Shown one piece after another: positions 29,122-35,879 of a stretch of DNA of 50,505 nt. Made by a program: the position numbers and the translations under genes. Numbering within the stretch: the first letter of the stretch is position 1; the number at the start of each line of letters is the position of its first letter. Location of the stretch: positions 1 to 50,505 of IMG/VR virus record IMGVR_UViG_3300044640_000715, one strand, 5' to 3'. The notes under the pieces are model-generated. The model had not been told where the DNA came from and did no database searches. It saw only the letters and a program-made list of their open reading frames with translations. Origin of the DNA: a virus.

Positions 29122-29147
29122 TAGAGTGAGGCTTTGCTTTGACTCTA
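29122..29147. terminator. Weak hairpin at end of late operon
   Basis: TAGAGT and ACTCTA form a 6-bp inverted repeat around a 14-base loop, 15 bases past the exonuclease stop. It may assist the stronger hairpin just downstream. Alone it would be weak. Confidence 0.35.
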
Positions 29148-29153
29148 ATACAA

Positions 29154-29179
29154 AAAGTAAGGGAATTACCCCTTACTTT
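29154..29179. terminator. Bidirectional terminator between convergent arms
   Basis: AAAGTAAGGG and CCCTTACTTT form a perfect 10-bp stem with a 6-base loop. Runs of A upstream and T-rich sequence on both sides allow termination in either direction. It sits between the last plus-strand gene and the last minus-strand gene, the expected place for a shared terminator of the two transcriptional arms. Confidence 0.8.
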
Positions 29180-29186
29180 GTATCAT

Positions 29187-29528
29187 TTAAGGATATTCAT
29201 AATGTAAGTCATGTAAGAAGTACTTATCCCTTTTATCTAAGGTTGCAACTAATGGGAGCATCTTTGCATATCCTGGTGTTACATTACAGTATTTAGATAT
29301 TCGTAAACAAGTTGATAAATGCTCTTCTACATAAGCCATTTCTTTAGTTCTCTTTTTGCTTATAACAAATTCACTGCTAACAGGTTGAAGATACACTTCT
29401 ACTGTCTCTCCACAATCTAAGTGCACATAGACTGCAGATTCTATAAGAATAGTATCTTCAAGCAACTCATTTAATTCCCATTTTGGGAACAGAGGTAAAG
29501 ACAACACATCTTCAGGTTTCATATTCAT
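29187..29528 (-). CDS. Hypothetical protein, last gene of the minus-strand arm
   Basis: I do not recognise this protein. The frame could start at 29561, but that ATG lies in the loop of a 15-bp hairpin, so the internal start MNMKPEDV at 29528 (113 aa) is more likely. The product is soluble and slightly acidic, with several leucine-rich helical stretches and a C-terminal aromatic cluster (KYFLHDLHYEYP). It is separated from the MazG-like gene by the terminator-like hairpin, so it may be transcribed only by read-through. Confidence 0.6.
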   Translation of the reverse strand: MNMKPEDVLSLPLFPKWELNELLEDTILIESAVYVHLDCGETVEVYLQPVSSEFVISKKRTKEMAYVEEHLSTCLRISKYCNVTPGYAKMLPLVATLDKRDKYFLHDLHYEYP

Positions 29529-29542
29529 AATGAAATAGATAA

Positions 29543-29580
29543 AAAATGTCAAGTATTCCATACAAAATACTTGACATTTT
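29543..29580 (-). terminator. Perfect 15-bp hairpin followed by T tract
   Basis: AAAATGTCAAGTATT (29543-29557) and AATACTTGACATTTT (29566-29580) are exact inverted repeats around an 8-base loop. Read on the minus strand the stem is followed by TTTTTT, as in an intrinsic terminator. It lies right after the MazG-like gene. The loop contains the upstream ATG of the next frame, which argues for the downstream start of that gene. Confidence 0.75.
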
Positions 29581-29586
29581 AGTTAA

Positions 29587-30168
29587 TTACTCTTTCTCTA
29601 ATTCAACTCTTTCAGCTTCTAAGTCTCGGTTTTGAGCAGCTTCTTCAGTGAATTTTTCAGGGTATCTTACTCTTAACTTATCAATGTTATTAGTAAGTAA
29701 TTGGAAGTAATCCAAACCATACCAACTTGCAATATTAGAAAAGATTGCTAACTGCACTACAGGTGCAGCAAAGAAGTTTTCTACAGGAGATAAGTAAGTA
29801 GTTAATACAGCAGTCAATAAAGCTTCTGATTTTAACTCTGAAGTTAAAGCTTTTTCACTAAATAAACCTTCTTTTTCAAGATCTGCAACTTCTTGTACAA
29901 CTTTTGAAAAATCTTCTTCTAAAGGAATACTAAAGAATCTACATTTATTTATAATGTACCAAGAGATATCTGCTAACTCTTCTCCCAAGTTAACTACATC
30001 CATAGGTTTATTATAAGCCAATAGTTTCTTGAAAATGTCTAAAGCTTCTCCAATCTCAGTGATAACACCAAGATTCATGTGTCTTTCATTTTCATACTCT
30101 CCTGGTAAGTCTGGGCAGGTTCTAGCTGCTAATCCTTGGTATTCAAGAATTGTTTGAATTTTACTCAT
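29587..30168 (-). CDS. MazG-like nucleoside triphosphate pyrophosphohydrolase
   Basis: This 193-aa protein has the all-alpha NTP pyrophosphohydrolase signature: ITEIGEALDIFKK with E38-x2-E41, then NLGEELADISWYII with E64-x2-D67, the four acidic residues that bind magnesium. Enzymes of this superfamily hydrolyse (d)NTPs to monophosphates. Phage members clean or remodel the nucleotide pool, and some act on the alarmone ppGpp. The C-terminal 90 residues beyond the core are helical and not recognised. The gene follows a 72-aa gene by one base and ends at a strong terminator, so it closes a minus-strand operon. The superfamily is clear; the substrate is not. Confidence 0.82.
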   Translation of the reverse strand: MSKIQTILEYQGLAARTCPDLPGEYENERHMNLGVITEIGEALDIFKKLLAYNKPMDVVNLGEELADISWYIINKCRFFSIPLEEDFSKVVQEVADLEKEGLFSEKALTSELKSEALLTAVLTTYLSPVENFFAAPVVQLAIFSNIASWYGLDYFQLLTNNIDKLRVRYPEKFTEEAAQNRDLEAERVELEKE

Positions 30169-30169
30169 T

Positions 30170-30388
30170 TTAATAAATTTTAAGTTTTTTAAGTTTTTTA
30201 TTTAACTTAGGTTTTTCTTCATCTGAAATACTATCAAAATAACAATCATACTCTTGAAATCCATAATAGTATTTACCAATTTCTTCAAGTACTTTCATCA
30301 TTCCATGACCTTCAGCTTGTTCTTTAGAATTACCTAAATTACACAATTCTTTGGCTTGAGCTTTAAGCTCTTTTACAATGTTTGCCAT
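30170..30388 (-). CDS. Small hypothetical protein
   Basis: This 72-aa charged, helical protein has no motif I recognise. The N-terminal half is rich in lysine and glutamate (KELKAQAKELCNLGNSKEQA) and the C-terminus is lysine-rich. It sits two bases after the GroES-like gene and one base before the MazG-like gene, so it is clearly part of that operon. Confidence 0.65.
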   Translation of the reverse strand: MANIVKELKAQAKELCNLGNSKEQAEGHGMMKVLEEIGKYYYGFQEYDCYFDSISDEEKPKLNKKLKKLKIY

Positions 30389-30390
30389 AA

Positions 30391-30699
30391 TTAGTCATTT
30401 TCAGTAGCTATAATATCATCATACCATACTACAGTATGAGCTGTAGCTTTAAGAACTTCTCCATTAGGAGCTTTGTCAACTTCAATCATTTTGAAGCCAT
30501 CAAAAGTCACATGTTCACTAAAAATAGGTACATCACCTACTTGAACATGCCCTTCTCCTGTTGGGCACTCATTACCCATTTGAAGGACTTTAAAAGTTAC
30601 TGTTAAATTTTGCTCTTTACTTTTTTCAGTTAGAATAATTTTAGTATCTTTTTTTATACTAGTTTGTTCTACTAGAACTCTTTTACCAATGATTTTCAT
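30391..30699 (-). CDS. GroES-like co-chaperonin (Cpn10 family)
   Basis: This 102-aa protein matches the GroES plan: the N-terminal strand MKIIGKRVLVEQ, a lysine-rich segment where the mobile loop would be (KKDTKIILTEKSKEQN), a central VGD (QVGDVPIFSEH) corresponding to the conserved VGD of co-chaperonins, and a final strand before DIIA (VVWYDDIIATEND) like the ESDILA end of GroES. The length is typical of Cpn10. Phage co-chaperonins such as T4 gp31 replace GroES on host GroEL to fold capsid proteins. That would suit a phage with very large virion proteins. It follows an intergenic region with a promoter-like element. Sequence similarity is modest, so the call rests on order of strands and the two motifs. 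Confidence 0.65.
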   Translation of the reverse strand: MKIIGKRVLVEQTSIKKDTKIILTEKSKEQNLTVTFKVLQMGNECPTGEGHVQVGDVPIFSEHVTFDGFKMIEVDKAPNGEVLKATAHTVVWYDDIIATEND

Positions 30700-30712
30700 C
30701 TTTTTAAATTTA

Positions 30713-30728
30713 TTTGTTTACAAATATA
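30713..30728 (-). promoter_or_regulatory. Bacteroidetes-type -7 element overlapping a palindrome
   Basis: On the minus strand TATATTTG (30728-30721) fits the Bacteroidetes -7 consensus TAnnTTTG, about 22 bases before the GroES-like start codon. It overlaps the inverted repeat TTTGT-TT-ACAAA (30713-30724), which could be an operator. I see no convincing -33 TTTG, so promoter activity is only suggested. Confidence 0.4.
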
Positions 30729-30745
30729 AAGAAAAATATTAACCT

Positions 30746-31591
30746 TTAGAAAATATATCTGATACTCTCTAAAGGAAAATATTTACTGTATAACACTTGA
30801 AAATCATTTATAAGCTTTTGCTTAAAATGTCTTTCATATCTAATATTATCTGCTGCATACTCAGAATCTTTAGCTTCTTGAATCAGAGGTTGCCACAGAT
30901 AATAGTTGACTTCAGAGTTATTTCTTTCAGCTTGCATCTTATTGTAAGTCACAAAGATACACTCAGATTTAAATTCTAATCCTTTAAGTTGTTGAAACAA
31001 TTCTTCATAGTCTTCTAGCCAAGTAGGATAGTAAACTATAGGACTAAAATTTATGTGCACCTCCATTTTTGTTTGGAGTACAGGTATCATAGCAATCCTA
31101 TCAGCTATGCTGTCAGTATTGGGTTCTAAGATACTTGAGATCTTTTGAGGCATAAGACTTACTCTTATCCTGTGCTTTCCAGGTGTCAAGTTATACTTGA
31201 CTATTGGAAATTTAGTAGGGTATTTAGTAGCAAAAGTAGTCTTAAGCTTAGGGCTATTGTTGAAAAAATCCATCACTAACTGCCAATCATAGTGTTTATG
31301 ATGCAAAGATACATCAGTACTACAACCTATGTCTACACAATAGTAAGTGTCATCTACTTGATTTGGCACTTTAGGCCAAGGTTTAGTCTCAACCCAAGAC
31401 TGGATAGAGGACAAAATTTCATCTGTATTCTCATTAATGTAGACTTTATCATGGTTATACCTAGCCACATAACAATAAGATTTCATACACCCTCCTAAAC
31501 AGCCATAGATAAAGTTAGGAGCAATAGCATCACTGCTCCTACCATTATCTCTAGTGACTAAAGTTTTAGTCTTCTGTCTTTTGATTTGCAT
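30746..31591 (-). CDS. SPL-family radical SAM protein (spore photoproduct lyase-like)
   Basis: This 281-aa protein carries a cysteine cluster near the N-terminus, C31-x3-C35-x4-C40 in IYGCLGGCMKSYCYVARYNH, where SPL enzymes bind the 4Fe-4S cluster. Later segments match the family well: IRVSLMPQ, LEPNTDSIADRIAMIP and VHINFSPIVYYPTWLEDYEE. SPL enzymes use S-adenosylmethionine to reverse the thymine spore photoproduct. Phage homologues may repair or modify DNA in another way. The spacing of the last two cysteines (x4) differs from the CX3CX2C of characterised SPL. The gene is in the operon with the small acidic genes upstream and lies before the GroES-like gene. The family call is firm and the reaction open. 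Confidence 0.82.
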   Translation of the reverse strand: MQIKRQKTKTLVTRDNGRSSDAIAPNFIYGCLGGCMKSYCYVARYNHDKVYINENTDEILSSIQSWVETKPWPKVPNQVDDTYYCVDIGCSTDVSLHHKHYDWQLVMDFFNNSPKLKTTFATKYPTKFPIVKYNLTPGKHRIRVSLMPQKISSILEPNTDSIADRIAMIPVLQTKMEVHINFSPIVYYPTWLEDYEELFQQLKGLEFKSECIFVTYNKMQAERNNSEVNYYLWQPLIQEAKDSEYAADNIRYERHFKQKLINDFQVLYSKYFPLESIRYIF

Positions 31592-31776
31592 TACTGGTCT
31601 AATCCTACTAAATCACAGATATCATTGTAACAAAGTTGAACTTCATGAGATTCTGAACCTCCTCCTTCTATCTCATCTTGACATAAAAAAAGAAAGTCTA
31701 GTATTTCAGAAGAATGCTGAGGATGATTTGTTCTAACTTCTTTAGCCCATACAGCTAATTCTTGTAAACTAGTCAT
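31591..31776 (-). CDS. Small hypothetical protein
   Basis: This 61-aa acidic protein (MTSLQELAVWAKEVRTNH at the start) has no recognised motif. Its start overlaps the previous gene's TAG stop in ATGACTAG, and its stop abuts the SPL-like gene start (TAATG), so all three genes are translationally coupled. Confidence 0.6.
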   Translation of the reverse strand: MTSLQELAVWAKEVRTNHPQHSSEILDFLFLCQDEIEGGGSESHEVQLCYNDICDLVGLDQ

Positions 31777-32008
31777 TTTCTTCTTGTTCTGAATCTATAA
31801 CATTAAACATTCCAGTAATTTCTTTCTCTGAATCAGAGTAGGTATAAAACTCTCCAAAATCAGTACTATCTAAGCCTTCATGTATGGCTTTGATGTCTCT
31901 GTGAGTCAATTCATGACCCTCAATCTCTGTTCTTTTCTTAGTTAACTTATCATATTTACTAAAAAATACACTGACATTTAATTGTCCTACTTTAATTTTT
32001 TGACCCAT
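31769..32008 (-). CDS. Small acidic hypothetical protein
   Basis: This 79-aa protein starts with a beta-rich segment (KIKVGQLNVSVFFSKYDK) and ends in an acidic tail (EEND). No family is recognised. It ends with TAG, one of only two TAG stops among the intact genes of the window, inside the overlap with the next gene. It follows the Xre regulator gene by four bases. Confidence 0.6.
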   Translation of the reverse strand: MGQKIKVGQLNVSVFFSKYDKLTKKRTEIEGHELTHRDIKAIHEGLDSTDFGEFYTYSDSEKEITGMFNVIDSEQEEND

Positions 32009-32012
32009 AAGG

Positions 32013-32297
32013 TTAACCGTTTTTAGGTGGAAATAAATCAGAGATTTCTAAATCTAAAGCTTGTGCAATAGCATCTAAAATATTTACAGAAGGATTTGTT
32101 ACTGCAGTTTCTATTTGACTAATAGTAGCACCAGACACTAAATCTCCTGTCATAAAACTTAACTGTGCTTGAGTAAAGTTCTTAGCAACTCTTTCTTTAC
32201 GAATAATACTACCTATGTATTCTAAAAGAGTCACTTCTGTTTCTACAGGAGTAAGGACTTCTTTTAAAATGATGTAGTTTCCATTGAGACTTCTCAT
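32013..32297 (-). CDS. Xre-family transcriptional regulator (HTH_3)
   Basis: This 94-aa protein has the lambda-Cro/Xre helix-turn-helix fold over residues about 25-88: IGSIIRKERVAKNFTQAQLS (helix 1 and 2), then SGATISQIETAVTNPSVNIL (recognition helix and turn), then IAQALDLEISDLF. It binds DNA, probably as a dimer, to control phage or host genes. It shares a four-base ATGA overlap with the upstream gene. Its extra N-terminal 24 residues are unusual for a minimal Xre protein. The target is unknown; the palindrome at 30713-30724 is a conceivable site. Confidence 0.85.
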   Translation of the reverse strand: MRSLNGNYIILKEVLTPVETEVTLLEYIGSIIRKERVAKNFTQAQLSFMTGDLVSGATISQIETAVTNPSVNILDAIAQALDLEISDLFPPKNG

Positions 32298-32650
32298 AAA
32301 TCTAATTCTTTTAAGATTAATTTTTCTTTGATACTTGCTTCACATAGAATCAAGTAGTTAATTAAGTCTCCTATCTTTTCATTGACTGTTTCTTCTTTAG
32401 GCAAGTTTCCTTGCTCTATGTCATTCAGCATATCTAGAAAAGATACGTAGTGTTTAGCAGCAAATCCCCACAAAGCTTTTTCCTGTGTAGTATTTAATAC
32501 TCTAGCAGCTACTCTAAAATTGTGTAAAGGGTCATTATTTCTTCTGTACTCTTTACCTTTAATAACAAGAGTTGCACCTATAGCATTTAATCTTTGTTCA
32601 ACGATTTCTTCAAAACCCTCTGGACTTAATATGTTTTCTGTTTCTTCCAT
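32294..32650 (-). CDS. DUF6378-like / nucleotide-associated all-alpha protein
   Basis: This 118-aa helical protein has the pattern KGKEYRRNNDPLHNFRVAA, then AKHYVSFLDMLN, then EKIGDLINYLILCEASI. This resembles phage proteins of the DUF6378/DUF1599 type, which are related to or mimic MazG-like all-alpha pyrophosphohydrolases and often accompany nucleotide-metabolism genes. I cannot see a full set of metal ligands, so enzymatic activity is uncertain. It overlaps the Xre gene by ATGA and starts 31 bases after the preceding stop, beyond a GC-rich hairpin. Confidence 0.5.
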   Translation of the reverse strand: MEETENILSPEGFEEIVEQRLNAIGATLVIKGKEYRRNNDPLHNFRVAARVLNTTQEKALWGFAAKHYVSFLDMLNDIEQGNLPKEETVNEKIGDLINYLILCEASIKEKLILKELDL

Positions 32651-32675
32651 GTCTCAGGCATTAATGAAAACTTAA

Positions 32676-32691
32676 GGGGGATTACTCCCCC
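32676..32691 (-). terminator. GC-rich hairpin containing a stop codon in its loop
   Basis: GGGGGA and TCCCCC form a 6-bp stem with the loop TTAC. The TAA stop of the 215-aa gene lies in the loop. On the minus strand it is followed by TTAAGTTTTC, a modest T tract, so it may be a weak intrinsic terminator or an RNA-stabilising structure. Confidence 0.5.
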
Positions 32692-33329
32692 AAAGGTTTC
32701 CAAGTGTTAAAAAATTCTTCCTCTTTACTAGGAGGAAGGTCATACTCCCAAGAACCTTTTAAAAAGTCCTTGTCTTCTAAAACTACGTCAAAGACTTCTT
32801 TGATTTTGAGTTGAAACTCTCTTCTAGCATACACTGTTCTAGCAAATACATGCCTAGCTGCTGCTTTGTTTTCATCTCCAAAGTAATCTTGGATTTCTTT
32901 TTTAGTATACATCTTGCTATACTTGCCTTTTAGAAACTTTTCATAAGTATCTCCCATAGAAGGAGGAAAAGCTAATACAATCATTTGCTTTCTACTGTGA
33001 GCTTCCATTATAGCATCATAAGCATAGTCTGTTACATAATACTCTTGATGCTTTACCCAATCCATAAAGTTTTGGTATAAATCAGTTCTTACTAATTTGT
33101 CTACTAGAATAAAGATATTCTTTTGACCTTCTAGGTAAGAACCTTCTAAGAGTGTATCATGAACACCAAAAGCCAATTTAAAGATTAAGTTTAACTTAGT
33201 CTTTAGAGTAGGCCCATAGTAATTGAGAGCAGGAACTAAATACTTTAAAGTTTTATTAGAGTACAATTTCCCAATCTCAATTTCCATACCTGATTCTGCT
33301 ATTTTAGACAATACCATCCCAATCAACAA
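32682..33329 (-). CDS. Conserved-type hypothetical protein of the replication arm
   Basis: This 215-aa mixed-fold protein has no motif I recognise. It contains a hydrophobic central strand (KQMIVLAFPPS) and a C-terminal charged helix before an acidic end (PPSKEEEFFNTW). It overlaps the Cas4/RecB-like nuclease gene by 26 bases from the first ATG. Starts at 33317 or 33287 are alternatives, and the last would remove the overlap. The proximity to two nucleases suggests a role in DNA processing, but this is only association. Confidence 0.6.
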   Translation of the reverse strand: MLIGMVLSKIAESGMEIEIGKLYSNKTLKYLVPALNYYGPTLKTKLNLIFKLAFGVHDTLLEGSYLEGQKNIFILVDKLVRTDLYQNFMDWVKHQEYYVTDYAYDAIMEAHSRKQMIVLAFPPSMGDTYEKFLKGKYSKMYTKKEIQDYFGDENKAAARHVFARTVYARREFQLKIKEVFDVVLEDKDFLKGSWEYDLPPSKEEEFFNTWKPLGE

Positions 33330-34470
33330 CTAATGGTTTTAAACCTGCTTCTTGAATTTCTCTTTCTTCACTAAAACCATTCTCAGAATGATAAATGTAA
33401 AGGTCTAAGAGTTGTTCAAAGCCTTTGATTTCATATTGAATAATAGCACTTGCCATACCATCTCCATTAAACATGTCTGTTTCATGAAGGGAAATAGCTC
33501 TTCTACCAAATCTGCCTATGCCAAGAAGGCTGTCAGCAACTATAAAATTCAAAGGTTTTCCTTGATATGTAGTAGATTCTACTACAAATTGGAAAGGTTT
33601 AATAACATCAGAGCCTTCAGGGACTGCAAAATGTTTTTGTAGTGCAAGAGTATACCAAGCAGCTTGAATGTCATATCTTCTAGATTTAATACTAGATGTA
33701 AAATGATAAGTATTACCATGCATAGTTTTCAAATCTGCACCTGTAATAGAAATAATTTTACCTTCTTCAGTTCTTTCAACAAATACAATATCTAACAAAG
33801 CCTTACATTCTACTCCTCTATACTCAAAGTATATTGGAAACTGATAATACACTGTAATATCAGGTAAGTTTGAATAAATATGTCTGTCAAAGAATCCTGC
33901 AGTTCTAGGATTATTCTGCAAGGAAGAAACAACATCTGCAATAAGATTGGCTTGAGTAGTACTGATTACAGTTTTACCCAAAGCTTTAGCCATATCTATA
34001 AAATACTCAGAACCTTGTTCTGTAATATTCTTAAGTTTAGCATCAGCACCCCATCTTGGTTGCCATCCTGTTTTTTCACAAGCATCTAAAATATAAGCTC
34101 CCCAATGAGCAAGTTCTCCTACAAACTCGTAAAATGGGGTAACAGGCAGAGATTCATCTGCTGTTATAACTTCTAAGCTTTCAGCATAATCTTGCAATAC
34201 ATCTTCATATACAAGTTTCAATATCTCTATAATAGCATCAGAAGGTAATTTACTTACCTCTGAGATATAATGAGAGTTACTGAAATCCTCTACTGAAGAG
34301 GTTAATATTTGATCTACTGCAGAACCTATTAGAAAGTGTTCTGCAGAAGAATCAAACTCTTTGTTGAAAGAAGACAAATCTCCTAACAACAGTTTTAATT
34401 TAGACTGACCTAATGCATCAGATTCATAGTACTCTTGTACTTCTTCTTTTGTGGCTACAATTACTGGCAT
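33304..34470 (-). CDS. PD-(D/E)XK nuclease (RecB/Cas4/exonuclease VIII-like)
   Basis: This 388-aa protein has the core of RecB-type nucleases in its second half: KALLDIVF with D227, then GADLKTM with D246-x-K248, followed by a helix with Q269 in YDIQAAWYTLAL, matching the QxxxY motif of Cas4/RecB relatives. The N-terminal segment FLIGSAVDQIL is the usual G-S/T-A-x-(H/D) helix of this group. Such enzymes resect DNA ends for recombination or degrade host DNA. Together with the nearby Sak4-like ATPase, SSB-like protein and resolvase-like nuclease it would complete a recombination set. It overlaps the resolvase-like gene by 10 bases. The fold call is strong. Confidence 0.82.
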   Translation of the reverse strand: MPVIVATKEEVQEYYESDALGQSKLKLLLGDLSSFNKEFDSSAEHFLIGSAVDQILTSSVEDFSNSHYISEVSKLPSDAIIEILKLVYEDVLQDYAESLEVITADESLPVTPFYEFVGELAHWGAYILDACEKTGWQPRWGADAKLKNITEQGSEYFIDMAKALGKTVISTTQANLIADVVSSLQNNPRTAGFFDRHIYSNLPDITVYYQFPIYFEYRGVECKALLDIVFVERTEEGKIISITGADLKTMHGNTYHFTSSIKSRRYDIQAAWYTLALQKHFAVPEGSDVIKPFQFVVESTTYQGKPLNFIVADSLLGIGRFGRRAISLHETDMFNGDGMASAIIQYEIKGFEQLLDLYIYHSENGFSEEREIQEAGLKPLVVDWDGIV

Positions 34471-34973
34471 GTTACATACTGTTTAATGATTACTTCTTCT
34501 TTGAAATGGTCTAAAGTCATTCCTACTATAGTCTTAAATTCAGAATCTAAGTCAAACTTAAAGTCTTTCATCATAGAATACTGTAAGTTAGGACTTATAC
34601 TTCTAAATACATCAAACTGTATCATAGACATATAAACCATTTCCATGTCTGGAGTTCTTCTTGCTCCAGGCTTACCTTGCTTGTAATGAAACAATATACA
34701 AGGTCTTTTAGAAACTTCATCTTCAGGGGGAAACATTGCAGCAATAGAGGTGGACATCATAAATAATTCCTTCCCAGGATTCATGTTCTTTTGTACACCT
34801 GCTTTAATTTGCACATTAAAAGGAATATACAACAAGTCAATCTTTGCATTGTCATGTTTTTTACTTCCAAATCGGGCAGTTTCACAGAAATTAAAACCTA
34901 ATTCTCTAAAGAATTTGGCATAGTATCTTTCTGCAGTACTACCCTTTCTTTTGTTTGTGGCTCCAATTCCCAT
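34461..34973 (-). CDS. Holliday-junction-resolvase-like PD-(D/E)XK nuclease
   Basis: This 170-aa protein begins RKGSTAERYYAKFFRELGF, as archaeal-type Hjc resolvases do (basic residue, G, then E15 in the first helix). It continues with RFGSKKHDNAKIDLL, where D46 is the likely metal ligand, and VQIKAG, with Q55-x-K57 in place of the usual E-x-K. Such nucleases cut branched DNA before packaging. Gln instead of Glu occurs in some family branches. It is followed by the Cas4/RecB-like gene with a 10-base overlap, and it starts 42 bases after the five-gene ubiquitin-like block. A structure-selective role is inferred; a simple DNA endonuclease is the alternative. Confidence 0.7.
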   Translation of the reverse strand: MGIGATNKRKGSTAERYYAKFFRELGFNFCETARFGSKKHDNAKIDLLYIPFNVQIKAGVQKNMNPGKELFMMSTSIAAMFPPEDEVSKRPCILFHYKQGKPGARRTPDMEMVYMSMIQFDVFRSISPNLQYSMMKDFKFDLDSEFKTIVGMTLDHFKEEVIIKQYVTCQ

Positions 34974-35015
34974 ATAAGATTTTTAAGGATTATTAATAAA
35001 AACTTAAATACCTTA

Positions 35016-35879
35016 CTAGTTCTGTAAATCATCAACTAATCTCCATGTGTCTCTTTCTGCTAAAATAGTAGAATTGATCACTGCAGTTTCTATATGGGTA
35101 GTTCTCTGCTGGGCTATGTAGTTTTCCATTTCTTCTCTTCTCTCTTCTCTTAGAAGTTCTTCTATATTAATAGAAGCACCTGCATCAAATAGCAAAGCTT
35201 CTTCTTCTAAAGAAAGAGTTTCAGAAATAGGGGCAATTATTACTCTCTTTTGTTCTTCAGGATAGTCCTCGTTTCCTGTATAGATAAAATTAGGTAATAC
35301 TGCTTTCATGTACATATCTAGTTGATTAATTGAACTAGTTTTCTTGACTTCAAATAGTCTTGTAAAGGTATTTCTTTCAATTTCTTGAGAGGTAACTAAT
35401 CTGACCTCTATACCTTTTTGATAACAAGACAGTAATATTTCTTTTTGAAGTCTTCTGTCTAGAGCTTTTAAATTTGGGTTAGTAAAAAAAGAAGTAGAAT
35501 AAAATAAAACGTAATTATTGTAGGAGAAGTTTTCATATCTCTCATCATGAGATACAAATTTGTTTTCTTTACTTGCTAACATAAGTAAAGGATTATACAG
35601 TGCATCATATATAGCACCTTTAACAAAATAAAGAGTATTGGAATTAACTGATATTTTCAGAGGTGTTAAAGATTCTTCTAAACCCATTTTTATATTATTC
35701 AAGGTATTGCTTTTAGGAATAGCCTCATAAAAATTAGGTTTAGAGAAATAGTGGTCTCCATCTATTGCATGACTTAAATACACTGCATAAATTGGAAGAT
35801 AAGGACAAAGATCAGGCATAGTTAAATTAAACCTGTCTAATGGTCTCCCTCCATATCTATCATAACTTGTAATTCTCAT
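35016..35879 (-). CDS. Unknown protein coupled to the E1-like gene
   Basis: This 287-aa protein is not recognised. Its start overlaps the E1-like stop (ATGA-type), so it is translated together with the ubiquitin-like block and may be a fifth member. It contains several beta-strands (NYVLFYSTSFF, GIEVRLVTSQEI, KRVIIAPISE) and a C-terminal charged helix (EELLREERREEMENYIAQQR). There is a single prominent cysteine, in SCYQKG. It could be a substrate, adaptor or regulator. The stop is TAG, followed at once by TAA. Confidence 0.65.
   Translation of the reverse strand: MRITSYDRYGGRPLDRFNLTMPDLCPYLPIYAVYLSHAIDGDHYFSKPNFYEAIPKSNTLNNIKMGLEESLTPLKISVNSNTLYFVKGAIYDALYNPLLMLASKENKFVSHDERYENFSYNNYVLFYSTSFFTNPNLKALDRRLQKEILLSCYQKGIEVRLVTSQEIERNTFTRLFEVKKTSSINQLDMYMKAVLPNFIYTGNEDYPEEQKRVIIAPISETLSLEEEALLFDAGASINIEELLREERREEMENYIAQQRTTHIETAVINSTILAERDTWRLVDDLQN

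Noticed and set aside
29107-29124. Tiny frame MKKKK after the exonuclease
   Set aside because: Five codons in an A-rich run before the terminator; no support as a gene.
29529-29561. Upstream start of the last minus-strand gene
   Set aside because: The ATG lies in the loop of a 15-bp hairpin and the added residues are hydrophobic and unlike the rest. The start at 29528 is preferred.
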